A DNA stretch of 64,000 bases from Microglena sp. YARC. Lineage: Eukaryota; Chlorophyta; Chlorophyceae; Chlamydomonadales; Chlamydomonadaceae. The DNA is taken from positions 14,869,779-14,933,778 of the forward strand of contig CM039466.1 in NCBI GenBank assembly GCA_022414725.1, in the 5' to 3' direction. The translations under genes and the position numbers were made by a program. The notes under the pieces are model-generated. The model was given only the letters and a program-made list of their open reading frames with translations, was not told the DNA's origin and made no database searches. This document shows, piece after piece, positions 20,930 through 32,800 of this stretch (within the stretch, counting starts at the first letter, position 1; every line of letters begins with the position of its first letter).

Positions 20930-21085
20930 CACTGTAGCACGAACTCAGCCCCCCGTCCGTTAAACGATTGTTTGGGGCTCATTTCATCAGTGCCTTTTCT
21001 TTTTAAGCCCTTCCTTCACAGTTGGGCAAGTCCCTTAAGCCTATTTGGCCTACCCCTGGACTGTAACATACATACATGCATAGTC
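20930..21085 (+). repeat. Dispersed repeat (family C), fuller copy
   Basis: About 150 bp: 'actcagccccccgtccgtta', 'aaacgattgtttgggg', 'tcatcagtgcc', 'gggcaagtcccttaagccta', 'tacccctggactgtaacata'. Copies: 15728-15850 (-), 20215-20305 (+), 23190-23315 (+), 25975-26125 (-), 27600-27745 (+), part of 62450-62545 (-). No terminal inverted repeat or tRNA box was clear; class unknown. Confidence 0.65.
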
Positions 21086-21928
21086 TCCAACATACGACTC
21101 CCAGAGTTGGCTACAAAGCCATGTATCAATCCAATCTGCCATGGCATGTAATAAAGCTCAAATTCTGCATCTCAGTGAGAGAGAGAGGGAGGGGTGGATG
21201 GGAGTGGGTGAGGGAGACACAGGGGGGAGAGGTAAAGGAGAGAGGGAGGGGGTGGGCGGGAGAGGGGAGGAGAGTACGTTCCTGCTTTCAATCTCAGACA
21301 ACTTACCAAAATCAAATCATACGATATGTATCGGTGATCATATTTATGCGCCAACAAATTAATATGCATTTTAGATAATTGGTATGGCTGATTGGCCGAA
21401 TACATTGTGACATAGATATGCAACAAAAAACAAGTTGGCACTTCAGCGACTTCTAGTCCAAGACATAGGATAGCGACTAGCTTCTGTGGTTTGGCTGTCG
21501 AAGAGATCCCGTAGGACTTCAATCGACTGCACAACAAGTCCTCATTTCTGAATGACCAATTTACCGTGCCCACCTCCATGCGTGCAGGCGGATTTTACAG
21601 TACTAACACGAGCGTATATGGGATGTGGCATCCCTGTGCGCATCAAACACATACTTTAATCATAATTAACAAGACCACGAACAAAATGCAATTATGGGGA
21701 AAATAAAATAAAAAATAAAAATAGTCTTGCGGAATACCGAACCAACTCATTTTCTAGTAGCAAAGAATCTGCTTAAGGAGGTCGACCACCTTGCTTTTCT
21801 CCTGCTAGGTCTAGGAAAAATGAAATTATTGAGCATTGCTGGGTTCTGCAGACGTGACATTCAAAGTGTGCTTGGGTATGCCCAGTCCACCGATGAAGTG
21901 GAAATGGGTTGGAACTGCATACAAACCC

Positions 21929-22122
21929 ACAACTGTTTCTTTTTTTAGCTATGCTTGGCAGCTTCTAGACAGCTCCCTTCATGCAAAACCTGAAGCTAGC
22001 TAGTGCTTCTGGAAGCTGTCATGGCAGGCATTCCAACGCAGCTGAAAGCTTTGGTCTTGAAAAGTGGCTGGCTCATGGACCTGGCTGGAAGCTGCCATGC
22101 GTAGTCCAAAAAAGTAACAGTG
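21929..22122 (+). mobile_element. MITE-B copy
   Basis: Ends 'aactgtttcttttttt' and 'aaaaaagtaacagtg' are inverted to each other. Inside are 'gcagcttctagacagctccc', 'ctgaagctagctagtgctt' and 'ggctggctcatggac', as in 35986-36187. About 195 bp, no coding capacity. Confidence 0.7.
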
Positions 22123-22224
22123 AAACACATACCACTGCCACAAGTCTGTCTGCTTCTTTAAAGGCAACACCACCACCATCTACATGCGTCCCTCGCAAAA
22201 CACCCAGTGATTGCTCTTTTGGTA

Positions 22225-22405
22225 ATGCGGTACATCCAATCAGGTACCTGAGGCACATGCGGTTCATCCAATCAGGTACCTGAGGCACATGTGGTACATA
22301 CTAGCAGGTACCTGAGGCGCATGCGCTGCATACTAGCAGGTACCTGAGGCGCATGCGGTACAGACTAGTAGGTACCTGAGGCACATGCGGTACATACTAG
22401 CAGGT
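22225..22405. repeat. 38-bp minisatellite
   Basis: 'caggtacctgaggcacatgc' with 'ggtacatactag' occurs five times. Confidence 0.85.
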
Positions 22406-22589
22406 CACCTCATCATAACGTTTTGCAGTTACGATGGCCATCCGTGTTGGAAGCGAATTTACTGGGAATCTAGAGTCTGGGGGGAAAAAACGACCCCACC
22501 TAAAGACACCATGAGATTCGCTACCTTTTTGAAACACGGTTGGCCATCATAAATGCAAAACGCTACGAGGCAAAACTAAAGTCCCTGGG

Positions 22590-22770
22590 CATCTCATAGC
22601 TTCTAGGTAGCTCCATGAGCCAGTCACTGTGCTACACCAAACCATTCCAGCAGTGCTGGAAAGCTGACAATTTAGCTCCTGGGTGCACTAGGGTGCTTGC
22701 AGTTTTGCTGGGTAGCCAGGTAGGGGGGCTGTCCAGAAGCTGCTGCTCATAGCCAGAAAGAAAAGCAATT
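22590..22770 (+). mobile_element. MITE-A copy (worn left end)
   Basis: 'agcttctaggtagctccatg', 'gagccagtcactgtgcta', 'cagcagtgctggaaagctga' and a right end 'gaagctgctgctcatagcc' with 'agaaaagc'. See 36262-36462 for an intact copy. Confidence 0.7.
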
Positions 22771-22787
22771 CTCAGGACAATTCACTG

Positions 22788-22880
22788 AGACCCCCATACA
22801 CAACGCCTACCCCCATACACAACACCTACCCCAATACACAACACCTACCCCAATACACAACACCTACCCCCATACTACTG
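22788..22880. repeat. 19-bp minisatellite
   Basis: 'cccccatacacaacaccta' repeated five times. Confidence 0.85.
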
Positions 22881-23009
22881 TCCATGGGAATCCGAGACAA
22901 AGATGAAACAAGAACTGTCCTTGGCCATTTTCCTGGTAAATTAAATTGTACTGCCGATAACGGCGAGCGGCCAAATTGCTGACTGAAGCTATGCAACCAA
23001 GTTCAAATC

Positions 23010-23115
23010 CCTGGGCATCTGAGACAATACTTCTGCTTTTGTGGCTGGAAGTTTGAGGGGACCCGTGTCGACACGATAAAGTACTCTACTGCTGACAGGA
23101 ACCAGTAGAGAGGGA
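23010..23115 (-). pseudogene. Second, altered copy of the TMEM231 last-exon region
   Basis: The minus strand reads LYWFLSAVEYF, then IVSTRVPSNFQPQKQKY, parallel to the last exon (LYWFLSGVEYFVFRYRIVSTRVTSDFQPQRQKF at 23864-24010) but lacking six codons (VFRYR region) and the TAG stop position. It has no acceptor at its start and lies 750 bp past the real stop. Shorter copies of the same 3' end are near 23640-23700. Probably a tandem duplication product; an alternative last exon cannot be excluded. Confidence 0.55.
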
Positions 23116-23315
23116 TACAATTGGTGGCTGGCCCCAGTGAAAGCAAACGGGCTGGCCCCCTCAACCTCACGCCTCATAATAAGGCGTTCTATTTATTAGG
23201 GATACACTGATTGTTTGGTGTTCAGTTCATTGGTGCTTTTTTTTGTTATAGCCCCTCCTGTCATGGTTGGGCAAGTCTCTCCAGCCTGTTTGGTCTACCC
23301 CTGGACTGTGGCAAC
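23115..23315 (+). repeat. Composite repeat, inverted partner of 25885-26125
   Basis: 'aaagcaaacgggctggcccc' plus 'ctcaacctcacgcct' followed by a family C copy. The same two blocks in the same relative arrangement, reverse complemented, lie at 25885-26125. The pair brackets the TMEM231 last exon and its array. Confidence 0.7.
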
Positions 23316-23469
23316 ACAAACAGAGAAGGATGAAGGCCACCTGTTGTTGACTCTTCATCGGATGATTGCCACCTGTTGCTGACCAAGTCGAAACTACTGA
23401 CCCTAGGAATCTCAGAAGATGATGCTATAACGTGCATATGCATCTCTTATAGGCATCTCTTATAGGTAT

Positions 23470-23635
23470 GGAACGCTGGTATAATATCATGTCATCATAT
23501 GAAATCATACGATGCCGGCAGTCTGACTAGACTTAAGTTACCACGTATATACAATATCATACAATTCAATTTGTATGATATCATACTCGCCTTTGGTCTA
23601 CATCAAATGATATGCCGGTCCCTACTTAGAGGCAT
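23470..23635. mobile_element. TA-rich palindromic element (family D)
   Basis: Contains 'atgatatcat' palindromes, 'gatgccggcagtctgacta', 'cctttggtctacatc' and 'atatgccggtccct'. Related copies: 23790-23855, 29635-29720, 30595-30790 and 34870-35030. Probably a MITE: AT-rich, palindromic, non-coding. Confidence 0.55.
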
Positions 23636-23863
23636 CTCAGACGAAGATGCTAGAACTTTTGCCTTTGGGGCTGGAAGTCTGAGGTGACTCGTGTTGACAC
23701 GATGCGGTAGATGAACGGCTGACCCAAGGCACCTCAGGCAAAGATGCTATAACTTGTATAGGAATCTTTTATAGGTGTGGAACGCCGATATGATATCATA
23801 TGATATCATGTCATCAAATGATATCATACGATGCCGGCAGTCTGACTGAGTTAAACGATGATG

Positions 23864-26800
23864 CTAGAACTTTTGCCTTTGGGGCTGGAAGTCTGAGGTG
23901 ACCCGTGTTGACACGATGCGGTAGCGGAAGACAAAGTACTCTACTCCAGACAGGAACCAATAGAGAGGGATGATGGTCACCAAGAACTGGATCCATCCAA
24001 ACTTCAACATCTCTATTGTTTGCGGCCTGCGTTTAGCAAGGAGTGAAATGCGAGGGAGTCACGTTTTGGTGAGCAATACACTAGAATGAGTGTTGTAAGC
24101 AATACAAACACGATGGCAGAGATCTATGTATAGTTCAGCATCTATGTTGTATCCGGCCGACGTGTAGCAAGGAGTGCACTGTGCTAGGGTTTAGTTTTTT
24201 GGTGAGCAATACACTAAAATGAGCATTGGAAGCACTACACACATGATGGCAGAGATCTATACAAGTTCAGCATCTCTGTTGTTTGCGACCGGCGTGTAGC
24301 AAGGAGTGCACTGGGGGAGGGATTAGTGATTTGTTAGGCAATACACTAGAATGACTGTTGTAAGCACTACAAACGCGATGCCAGATATCTATGTACATTT
24401 CAGCATCTCTCTTGTGTGCGACCGGCGTGTAGCAAGGAGTGCACTGTGGGAGGGATCAGTGATTTAGTGAGCAATGCACTAGAATGGGCATTGTGAGTAC
24501 TACAAACGCCATGCTAGAGATCTATATAAACTTCAGCATCTGCATTTTATGCGGCCGGCGTGTAGCAAAGAGTGCACTGTGTGAGGGATTAGTGATTTGG
24601 CGAGCGAAACACTAGAATGAGCATTGTGAGTACTACAAACACCATGGCAGACATATATTTAAAGTTTATCATCTCTGTTGTATGCGGCTGGCATGTAGCA
24701 AGGGGTGCACTGTGGGAGGGTCTGAGGGATTACTTATTTGGTGAGCGACAAATGCAATGAGCTTTGTGAGCACTACACACACAGGATGGTGAGTACACCA
24801 ACCAACACCAACCCACATAGGATGGTAAGAACACCAACCAGCACCAATCCACACCAAATATAGAGAGAAGCAGCGCCAGATGGGGATGAAATAAATATAT
24901 GTTCTGTGCAGCATATCCATAGTCTGCAGCCTACGTGTAGCAAGGAGTGCACTGTGTGGAGGATAAGTAACTGTGGGCAAATTGATATATTTTGGTTGGT
25001 GTTTCCATTTTGGTGAGCAATGCATGTATGTTATGGGCCAGGGGGTAGTCAATTAGACTAAGGGGACATGCCCATCCTCAAATAATTAAGATAATTATAA
25101 TTAGATTATCTTAGATACTCCAGAGGAGCTATTAGCAAGCGCTACAAGATCTGGTCCCCAGAAAATCGTAGTGATTTAAGGGGGGACCTGAGATCAAGCA
25201 CCACGGGATGACTGAAGTTGTTTTCAGCGCTACAACAGGGCTACACATACATTTTCATAATTAGTGCACGTTTGAGGGCTTTCTGGATGAAAGTAAATAG
25301 GTTCAATGATTGTTCCAGTTTTTTGTGTGTGACGCATCGCAAATTGAGCGACTCGGTGCGGGGTGAGAAGCACTGCCCCCCGAACCCGTGGGGCGCCGCT
25401 CTCTGCCCTATACTGTGCTTCGCCACAATCCTGACATCAGGCTTGCATCGCAACTTTTGGTACACAACCGGACCAGCAGAAAGATGAAAGAAAACACTGG
25501 ATGTGATAGTGAGATTCATGTGGTAGTCATAGTGATAGTGATAGTCAACCAGCCATGTGATGGTCTTGTGATAGTGATAGTCAACCAGCCATGTGATGGT
25601 CTTGTGATAGTGATAGTCAACCAGCCATGCGATAGTGATAGTCAATCAGCCCTGTCAATAAGTATTGATCAACTGACTCACCTGTACCAAATGACTTGGT
25701 TAGGGGGGATCCTTATTCGCATGTTGACCTCGAACATCCCGCCTGCCGCCGGCTGCAAGGCAGAGCACACATTGTGTTGGTCAAATTTATTGCGAAAGCA
25801 AAATGAAAGAAGAGAAACAGAGTTGTTAAGCCTGGTCCTTTCAACAGTTGCCTTTGCTGTCATCGTCATAAACTTAACAAATAAATAGCGCGCCTTATTA
25901 CAAGGCGTGAGGTTGAGGGGGCCAGCCCGTTTGCTTTCACTGGTGCCAACCACCTCGTAAAATTTTGGGTCTCGGGGCCTCCGTCGTATGTTACAGTCCA
26001 GGGGTAGGCCAAATGGGCTTAAGGGACTTGCCCGACCGTGATAGGAAGGGCTAACAAGAAAAAACATTCACGAACTGAACTGAACCCCAAACAATCGTTT
26101 TACCGACGGGGGACCTGAGGTTGTACTACAGTGATTATTTAATTCTACAATACAATCACTACGATTTGCTGGGGACCAGATCTAATAGTACTTGTTAATT
26201 GCCCCTCTGGTTAGCATAGAACCATCTTAATTATTTGAGGATGTGCAAACCCTTTTAGCCTGGTTGGTCCTTAACTTCACGTCCTGTGAGTAACTGTATT
26301 ACACGGATGTAACAATTTCAATTTCAATTTCAATAGCCTGGTTGGCTACACCTGGGCCATAACATACATGCATTGCTCACCGAAATGCCGACACCAACCT
26401 GAATGTTTCACCAACCAAAATTCAGTCTGGGGATGGGTTTGCGCAACCTGTGGTTAGTGCGTGGGGCGTTTCCGCCCGCGCCCGCAAAAAAACGGCAATA
26501 GATCAGGCCCAGGCCCATTCGCCCATCCGCGAAGTCGCAAAGTCCGCACAAGTTGCACAAGGCGCAGGTGCAGATGCGGATCCGGGTGCGGGTGACCAAC
26601 TTGCCCACAGCTACTTTTCCTCCAAACTGTGCACTCCTTGCACACCCACATGCCTAATCCCCCACCCAAGTACCCAACCCAACCCATCACGTTTGACCCC
26701 ACCCTACCCACCCCACCTAAGGACTCCACCCCAGCAATTTCCCATCTTGGTACAAAGGCAAGTTTTTCACCGACGGTCATGAGACCACCTTTCCACTGCC

Positions 26801-29800
26801 AGAAGGGCCAAGTGACTTCCAGAGCCCTTATCAGGACATGCTTTCCTTGCATACATGCAGGCTGCTGACTATGGATATGCTGCACTTGTTAGCCTGTTTG
26901 GCTACCCCTGGACTGGAACATACATGCACTGTCCATATAAAAAAGGCAGGCAAGGTCACTTTAGGTTTGGACCAGGAATAGGAAAGGAGAGCATCTTATA
27001 AGCTGCTGTACGTGCCAAGAAACAAAAACATATAATCAGAAACATGCCAACTGAGCTCAACACTGTTTTGTTTTCAGCTTTCAGTTGGTCCAGTTGTGTA
27101 GCAAAAAAGTTGAGACGCAAGTTTGATTTTAGGATTGTGGCGTTGCACGGTATATTGGGCGGAGAGCGGAGCCCGGGAGGATTCGTGGGGCAGCGCGTCG
27201 CACGGAGGTCGCACCGACTCGCTAAATTTGCGATGCGTCGCACACAAACAAAAACAGTGGAGCTCTGCCATAGCATGCGACTGCCAAATGCATGTATTGC
27301 ATGTATTTAGTATTGCATGTATTTTGCACCATCAACAGTAGCTTCTAGGCAGCTCCCCGAGCAAGCCACTAGCGAAGCCCAAAGGTTTCAGCAGTGCTGG
27401 GAAGCTGATGGCTATAGCTTTTGGATGAACTGGGTTGTGTTACGCTTGGCTGAATAGCCAGTCAAGGGAGCTTCCCAGAAGCTGCTAAACGTAGCGGAAA
27501 AGAAGTAGTAACATACAATAAGATATCATACAATCATACTTACATTCATACAATCATAACAATCAGATATCATACTGATATTCGTAGAATTAAATTATCA
27601 CTGTTGCAAGAACTCAGTGCCCTCGTCGGTAAAACGATTGTTTGGGGTTCAGTTCATCAGTCTTTTTGGTCCAAGCCCCTCCTGATATCATGTTTGGTAA
27701 AGTCCTTTCAGCCTATTTGTCTACCACTGTACTGTAACAACATACACACATACTGTACCTTCCAGACATTGTAGACGTTGGAGTACACCGTCGAGTAGTT
27801 TCGGAAGTTGTACTGGAAGATGATGCCGTCCATGTCCAGCGAATTCACTCCCTGCATTGGAGGGGCGCACATGTCAGTCTGAGCACCAGATTCCCTCCCA
27901 GCACAAGAGTGCTTGCACTTCCCTCCTTGCAATGGAGAGTTGCTTACATCAGTGAGCAACTAATTCCATCCCTGCATTGGAGGGGCACACATGTCAGTCT
28001 GTGCAACAAATTCCCTCCCTGCAGATCGATCTGTGTGCTTTAACCTCCCTCCATGCAATGGAGAGTTGCTTACATCAGTGAGGAACTAATTCCCTCCTGG
28101 GAATAAATTCTCTTTCTGCAATGAATTTACTCCCTGCAACGGAGGGGTGCACGTGTCAGTCTGAGCACCAGTTTCCCTCCCAGCACAAGTGTACTCGAAC
28201 TGCCCTCTTTGCAATGGAGTGGTGCTTACATTGGCGAGCAACTAATTCCATCCCTGCAATGAATTTACTCCTTGCAATTAAGGGGTGCACATGCCAGTCT
28301 GTGCAACAAATTCCCTCACAGCGCAGGTGTGCTTGAATTTTCCTCCTTGCGATGGAGTGGTGATTATATCTGTACGCACCAAATTCCCTCGCAGCAATGA
28401 GTTCACTCCATGCAATGAAGGGGAGCACATGTCAGTCTGTGCAACAAATTCCCTCCCTGCAGATCGATCTGTGTGCTTTAACCTCCCTCCATGCAATGGA
28501 GTGGTGCTTACATCGGTGAGCAACTAATTTCCTCCCGGCAATAAATTCATTCCATGCAATGAATTCACTCTCTGCAATGAATTCACTCTCTGCAATGAAT
28601 TCACTATCTGCAATGAATTCACTCTCTGCAATGAATCAACTCCGTGCAATGAAGGGCTACACATCCCAACAACAACCAGTACCGGCAACAACAACCGGTA
28701 CCGGCAACAACAACCGGTACCGGCAACAACAACCGGTACCGGCAACAACAACCGGTACCGGCAACAACAACCGGTACCGGCAACAACAACCGGTACCGGC
28801 AACAACAACCGGTACCGGCAACAACAACCAGTACCGGCAACAACAACCAGTACCGGCAACAACAACCAGTACCGGCAACAACAACCAGTACCGGCAACAA
28901 CAACCAGTACCGGCAACAACAACCAGTACCGGCAACAACAACCAGTACCGGCAACAACAACCAGTACCGGCAACAACAACCAGTACCGGCAAACAACAAC
29001 CAGTACCGGCAACAACAACCAGTACCGGCAACAACAACCAGTACCGGCAACAACAACCAGTACCGGCAACAACCAGTACCGGCAACAACAACCAGTACCG
29101 GCAACAACAACCAGTACCGGCAACAACAACCAGTACCGGCAACAACAACCAGTACCGGCAACAACAACCAGTACCGGCAACAACAACCAGTACCCGGCAA
29201 CAACAACCAGTACCGGCAACAACAACCAGTACCGGCGACAACAACCAGTACCGGCAACAACAACCAGTACCGGCAACAACAACCAGTACCGGCAACAACA
29301 ACCAGTACCGGCAACAACAACCGGTACCGGCAACAACTTCCCTCCCAGTTCAGGTTCAGTACTTTAAATTACATTCAATAGATTATCCTAAGTTAAATCG
29401 CTACCTGCTTGCATTTTGGATTGTGTCGGATTCTGATCTAGAGACATCCAACAGGCATAAGTGCCTAAGTATGTACCTCCGTGTTTAAGGGGTGCTAGCC
29501 AGAGTCTTTTGGGGTCGCCTATAGAGCCCCCAAAGCTGCTAAAAGGACCCCAAAAGCTACAAGGAGCACCATGGTGCTACGTAAAGACTGGGGTTCCCAG
29601 GCAGTTCCTATAATAACTTGGGAACGGAAATGTTATATATATGATATTATTTCATTAAATAGACTGATAGAATATGATGCCAACAGTCTGACTAGGCTAA
29701 AGTTACCTCTTATCGGGAGGAGAAAAAAAAGATAGGCCACACCCTCCCTAAAAAACCTGGGGAGGGCTGACCCCCCCCCCCCCCCCCTTAATTAGAAATA

Positions 29801-32800
29801 ACCCCTTTTTGAAAAACTTAGATATGGATTCTGGGGGTTTACAGTACGGCGCACATAATGGCATCCTCAGAATTCCCACATGGGGATTGTGTGATAGTCA
29901 AAAATCAGTTTTGCACCCCCTCTGGGTTGCCCGAGTACCGTAGTCACACTTCAACTTTGCAGGGGGCAGCCCAAAACTGGAGTTCTCATTATCTAAAACA
30001 AAACAGTAGCACCTAAGTAGCAGGACAATTATCTCAGCATGGTTCAGCTACACTTCCCCTTGGTTCCCACCCAACTTGTAGTACGTGGTAAAATGGCGGC
30101 GTTTCGGTGTTGTCGCATGGTGGAGGGTTGGGGCGGTGGTTGGGTGTGAGTGTTGGGGGGGGGGGCTGGGGGCATCCCCCCCCCCACACACACCCATTCA
30201 CCCACCAATATTATCAACACATACCCAGCCATTCACCCACTGTTACTCTGGGCTGGGCTGGGTTTTGGGTTTTGGGTTTTTTGGGGGGGGGGGGGGGGGT
30301 AAATACTTATTGCACTAGGTCCAAAGTGGTGCCAATAGACTACCCTTACCAAGGCTTACTTATGGGTGGTCTCAAAATGTCATTTGGAGGTCTAAGGAGT
30401 AAAAAGTTAGCAAAAACCAAAATGAGGGCCGACCCCCCCCCTCCCCCCCCCTATATGAGGTGCTCAGAATGACCTGAAAAGTAACTTCAAATATCGCCAT
30501 GATACATGCGATTACAGCCCTGTTCTCGGAAAAAATCGATCGGCATGACTGAAAATTGTGAGGCCTGGGCTCCTCCTGCTCTTATACACAAAATCATATG
30601 ATGCAGTTTCTATGATATCAAACCTGCCTTTGGCCAACATCATTTGATATGCCGGTCCCTAATTATTACACAAAATTGCACCCTACCTGAGCAGTTTCTA
30701 TGATATCATACTTTCCTTTGGCCATTTTTTTCCTTTGGCCAACATCATTTGGTATGACGGTCCCTAATTATCACACAAAACTGCACCCTACCTGAGCAGT
30801 TTCTATGAAGGACACTGCTGAGCTGTTCAAGATCGGAATATTGTAGACACCGTTGTACCGCTGGTCAGTGATGGGGCTGTACTGCTGCAACTCAAGCTGC
30901 ACACGAGAAGGGCATGGCAAGAACAGGATGTGTGTGTGAGTGTGGACAGGATGTGTGTGCGAGTATGGGCAGGGTCTTTGCTTTAGTGTGAATTATGTGT
31001 GTGTGAAAGAGTGCCGCATGGTCTGACTTGTGCTGCTGCTGCTGCTGCTGATGGCTTCAATATCCTAGTGCCCCACTGGACTCCTAATATGCTCGGAGCA
31101 TGGCAGAAAGAGCAAGGGGATGTCCTAACTGAGAGCAAGCACACGACGAGCAAAATACAAACCTGGCCGTTGGTGCCCCCCCCCTCCCCCCCCCCCCCCC
31201 CCCCCTGGGGTTAGAGAGCTGGAACACATGATTATACAGGCGCCATCACTGGGTCATGTGCAGAGAGAGAGCAAGAGGATGTCCTAACTGAGAGCAAGCA
31301 CACAACGAGCAAAATACATACCTGGCCGTTGGTGCCCCCCCCCCCCCCCCCTGGGGTTAGAGAGCTGGAGCACATGATTATACAGGCGCCATCACTGGGT
31401 CATGTACAGAGAGAGAGCAAGAGGATGTCCTAACTGAGAGCAAGCACACAACGAGCAAAATACATACCTGGCCGTTGGTGCCCCCCCACCCCCCCCCCCC
31501 CCCCTGGGGTTAGAGAGCTGGAGCACATGATTATACAGGCGCCATCACTGGGTCATGCACAGAGAGAGAGCAAGAGGATGTCCTAACTGAGAGCAAGCAC
31601 ACAACGAGCAAAATACATACCTGGCCGTTGGTGCCCCCCCCCCCCCCCCCCCCCCCCCCTGGGGTTAGAGAGCTGGAACACATGATTATACAGGCGCCAT
31701 CACTGGGTCATGTGCAGAGAGAGAGCAAGAGGATGTCCTAACTGAGAGCAAGCACACAACGAGCAAAATACATACCTGGCCGTTGGTGCCCCCCCCCCCC
31801 CCCCCCCCCCTGGGGTTAGAGAGCTGGAGCACATGATTATACAGGCGCCATCACTGGGTCATGCACAGAGAGAGAGCAAGAGGATGTCCTAACTGAGAGC
31901 AAGCACACAACGAGCAAAATACATACCTGGCCGTTGCCCCCCCCCCTGGGGTTAGAGGGCTGGAACACGTGATTATTCAGGCGCCATCACTGGGTCATGC
32001 ACAGAGAGAGAGCAAGAGGATGTCCTAACTGAGAGCAAGCACGTTACGAGCAAAATACATACCTGGCCGTTGGTGCCCCCCCCCCACCCACCCCTCCCCG
32101 GTTAGGGGGCTGAAACACATGTTGATACAGGCGCCGTCACTGAGTAATGTACACAGAGAGAGAGCAAGAGGATGTCCGGACTGAGAGCAAGCACACTACG
32201 CGCAGAAGACATACCTGGCCGTCGGTGGTCAACACCCCCCCAGGGGTTGGAGAGCTGGCAGACATGTATGCCAACGAATACATCTGTAGGTTGATGTTGG
32301 TCTGCAAGAGGATAGTGGATGCTCAATATTTAGGTTGATTGAGGACTTCAATTTATATGTTTATACTCTTATTTTGCATTTTTGAATATCTATGTAGGTT
32401 GATGTTGGTCTGCAAGAGGATAGTGGATGCTCAATATTTAGGTTGATTGAGGACTTCAATTTAAATGTTTATACTATTACTTTGAATTTACAAATATGTA
32501 TGTAGATTGATGCTGGTCTGCAAGATGATAGGAGATGCACCATATGTAGGTTGATTAACGACTATAATTTATATGTTTATACTATTATTTTGAATGTAAA
32601 AATATATATGCAGATTGATGCTGGTCTGCAAGAGGACAGTGCATGCACAGTCTATAGGTTGAATAAAGTCTTGCATTTATATGTTTTTACTATTATTTTG
32701 AATTTATGAATATATATGTAGATTTATGTTGGTCTCCAAGAGGACAGGAGATGCACAATATATAGGTTGATTAACGACTTCAATTCATATGTCTAAACTC

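Noticed and set aside
28524..29488. 309-codon frame with NNNQYRQQQPVPATTTSTG repeats, and reverse frames
   Set aside because: A 19-bp satellite without stops; no conserved ends, and it lies within a TMEM231 intron.
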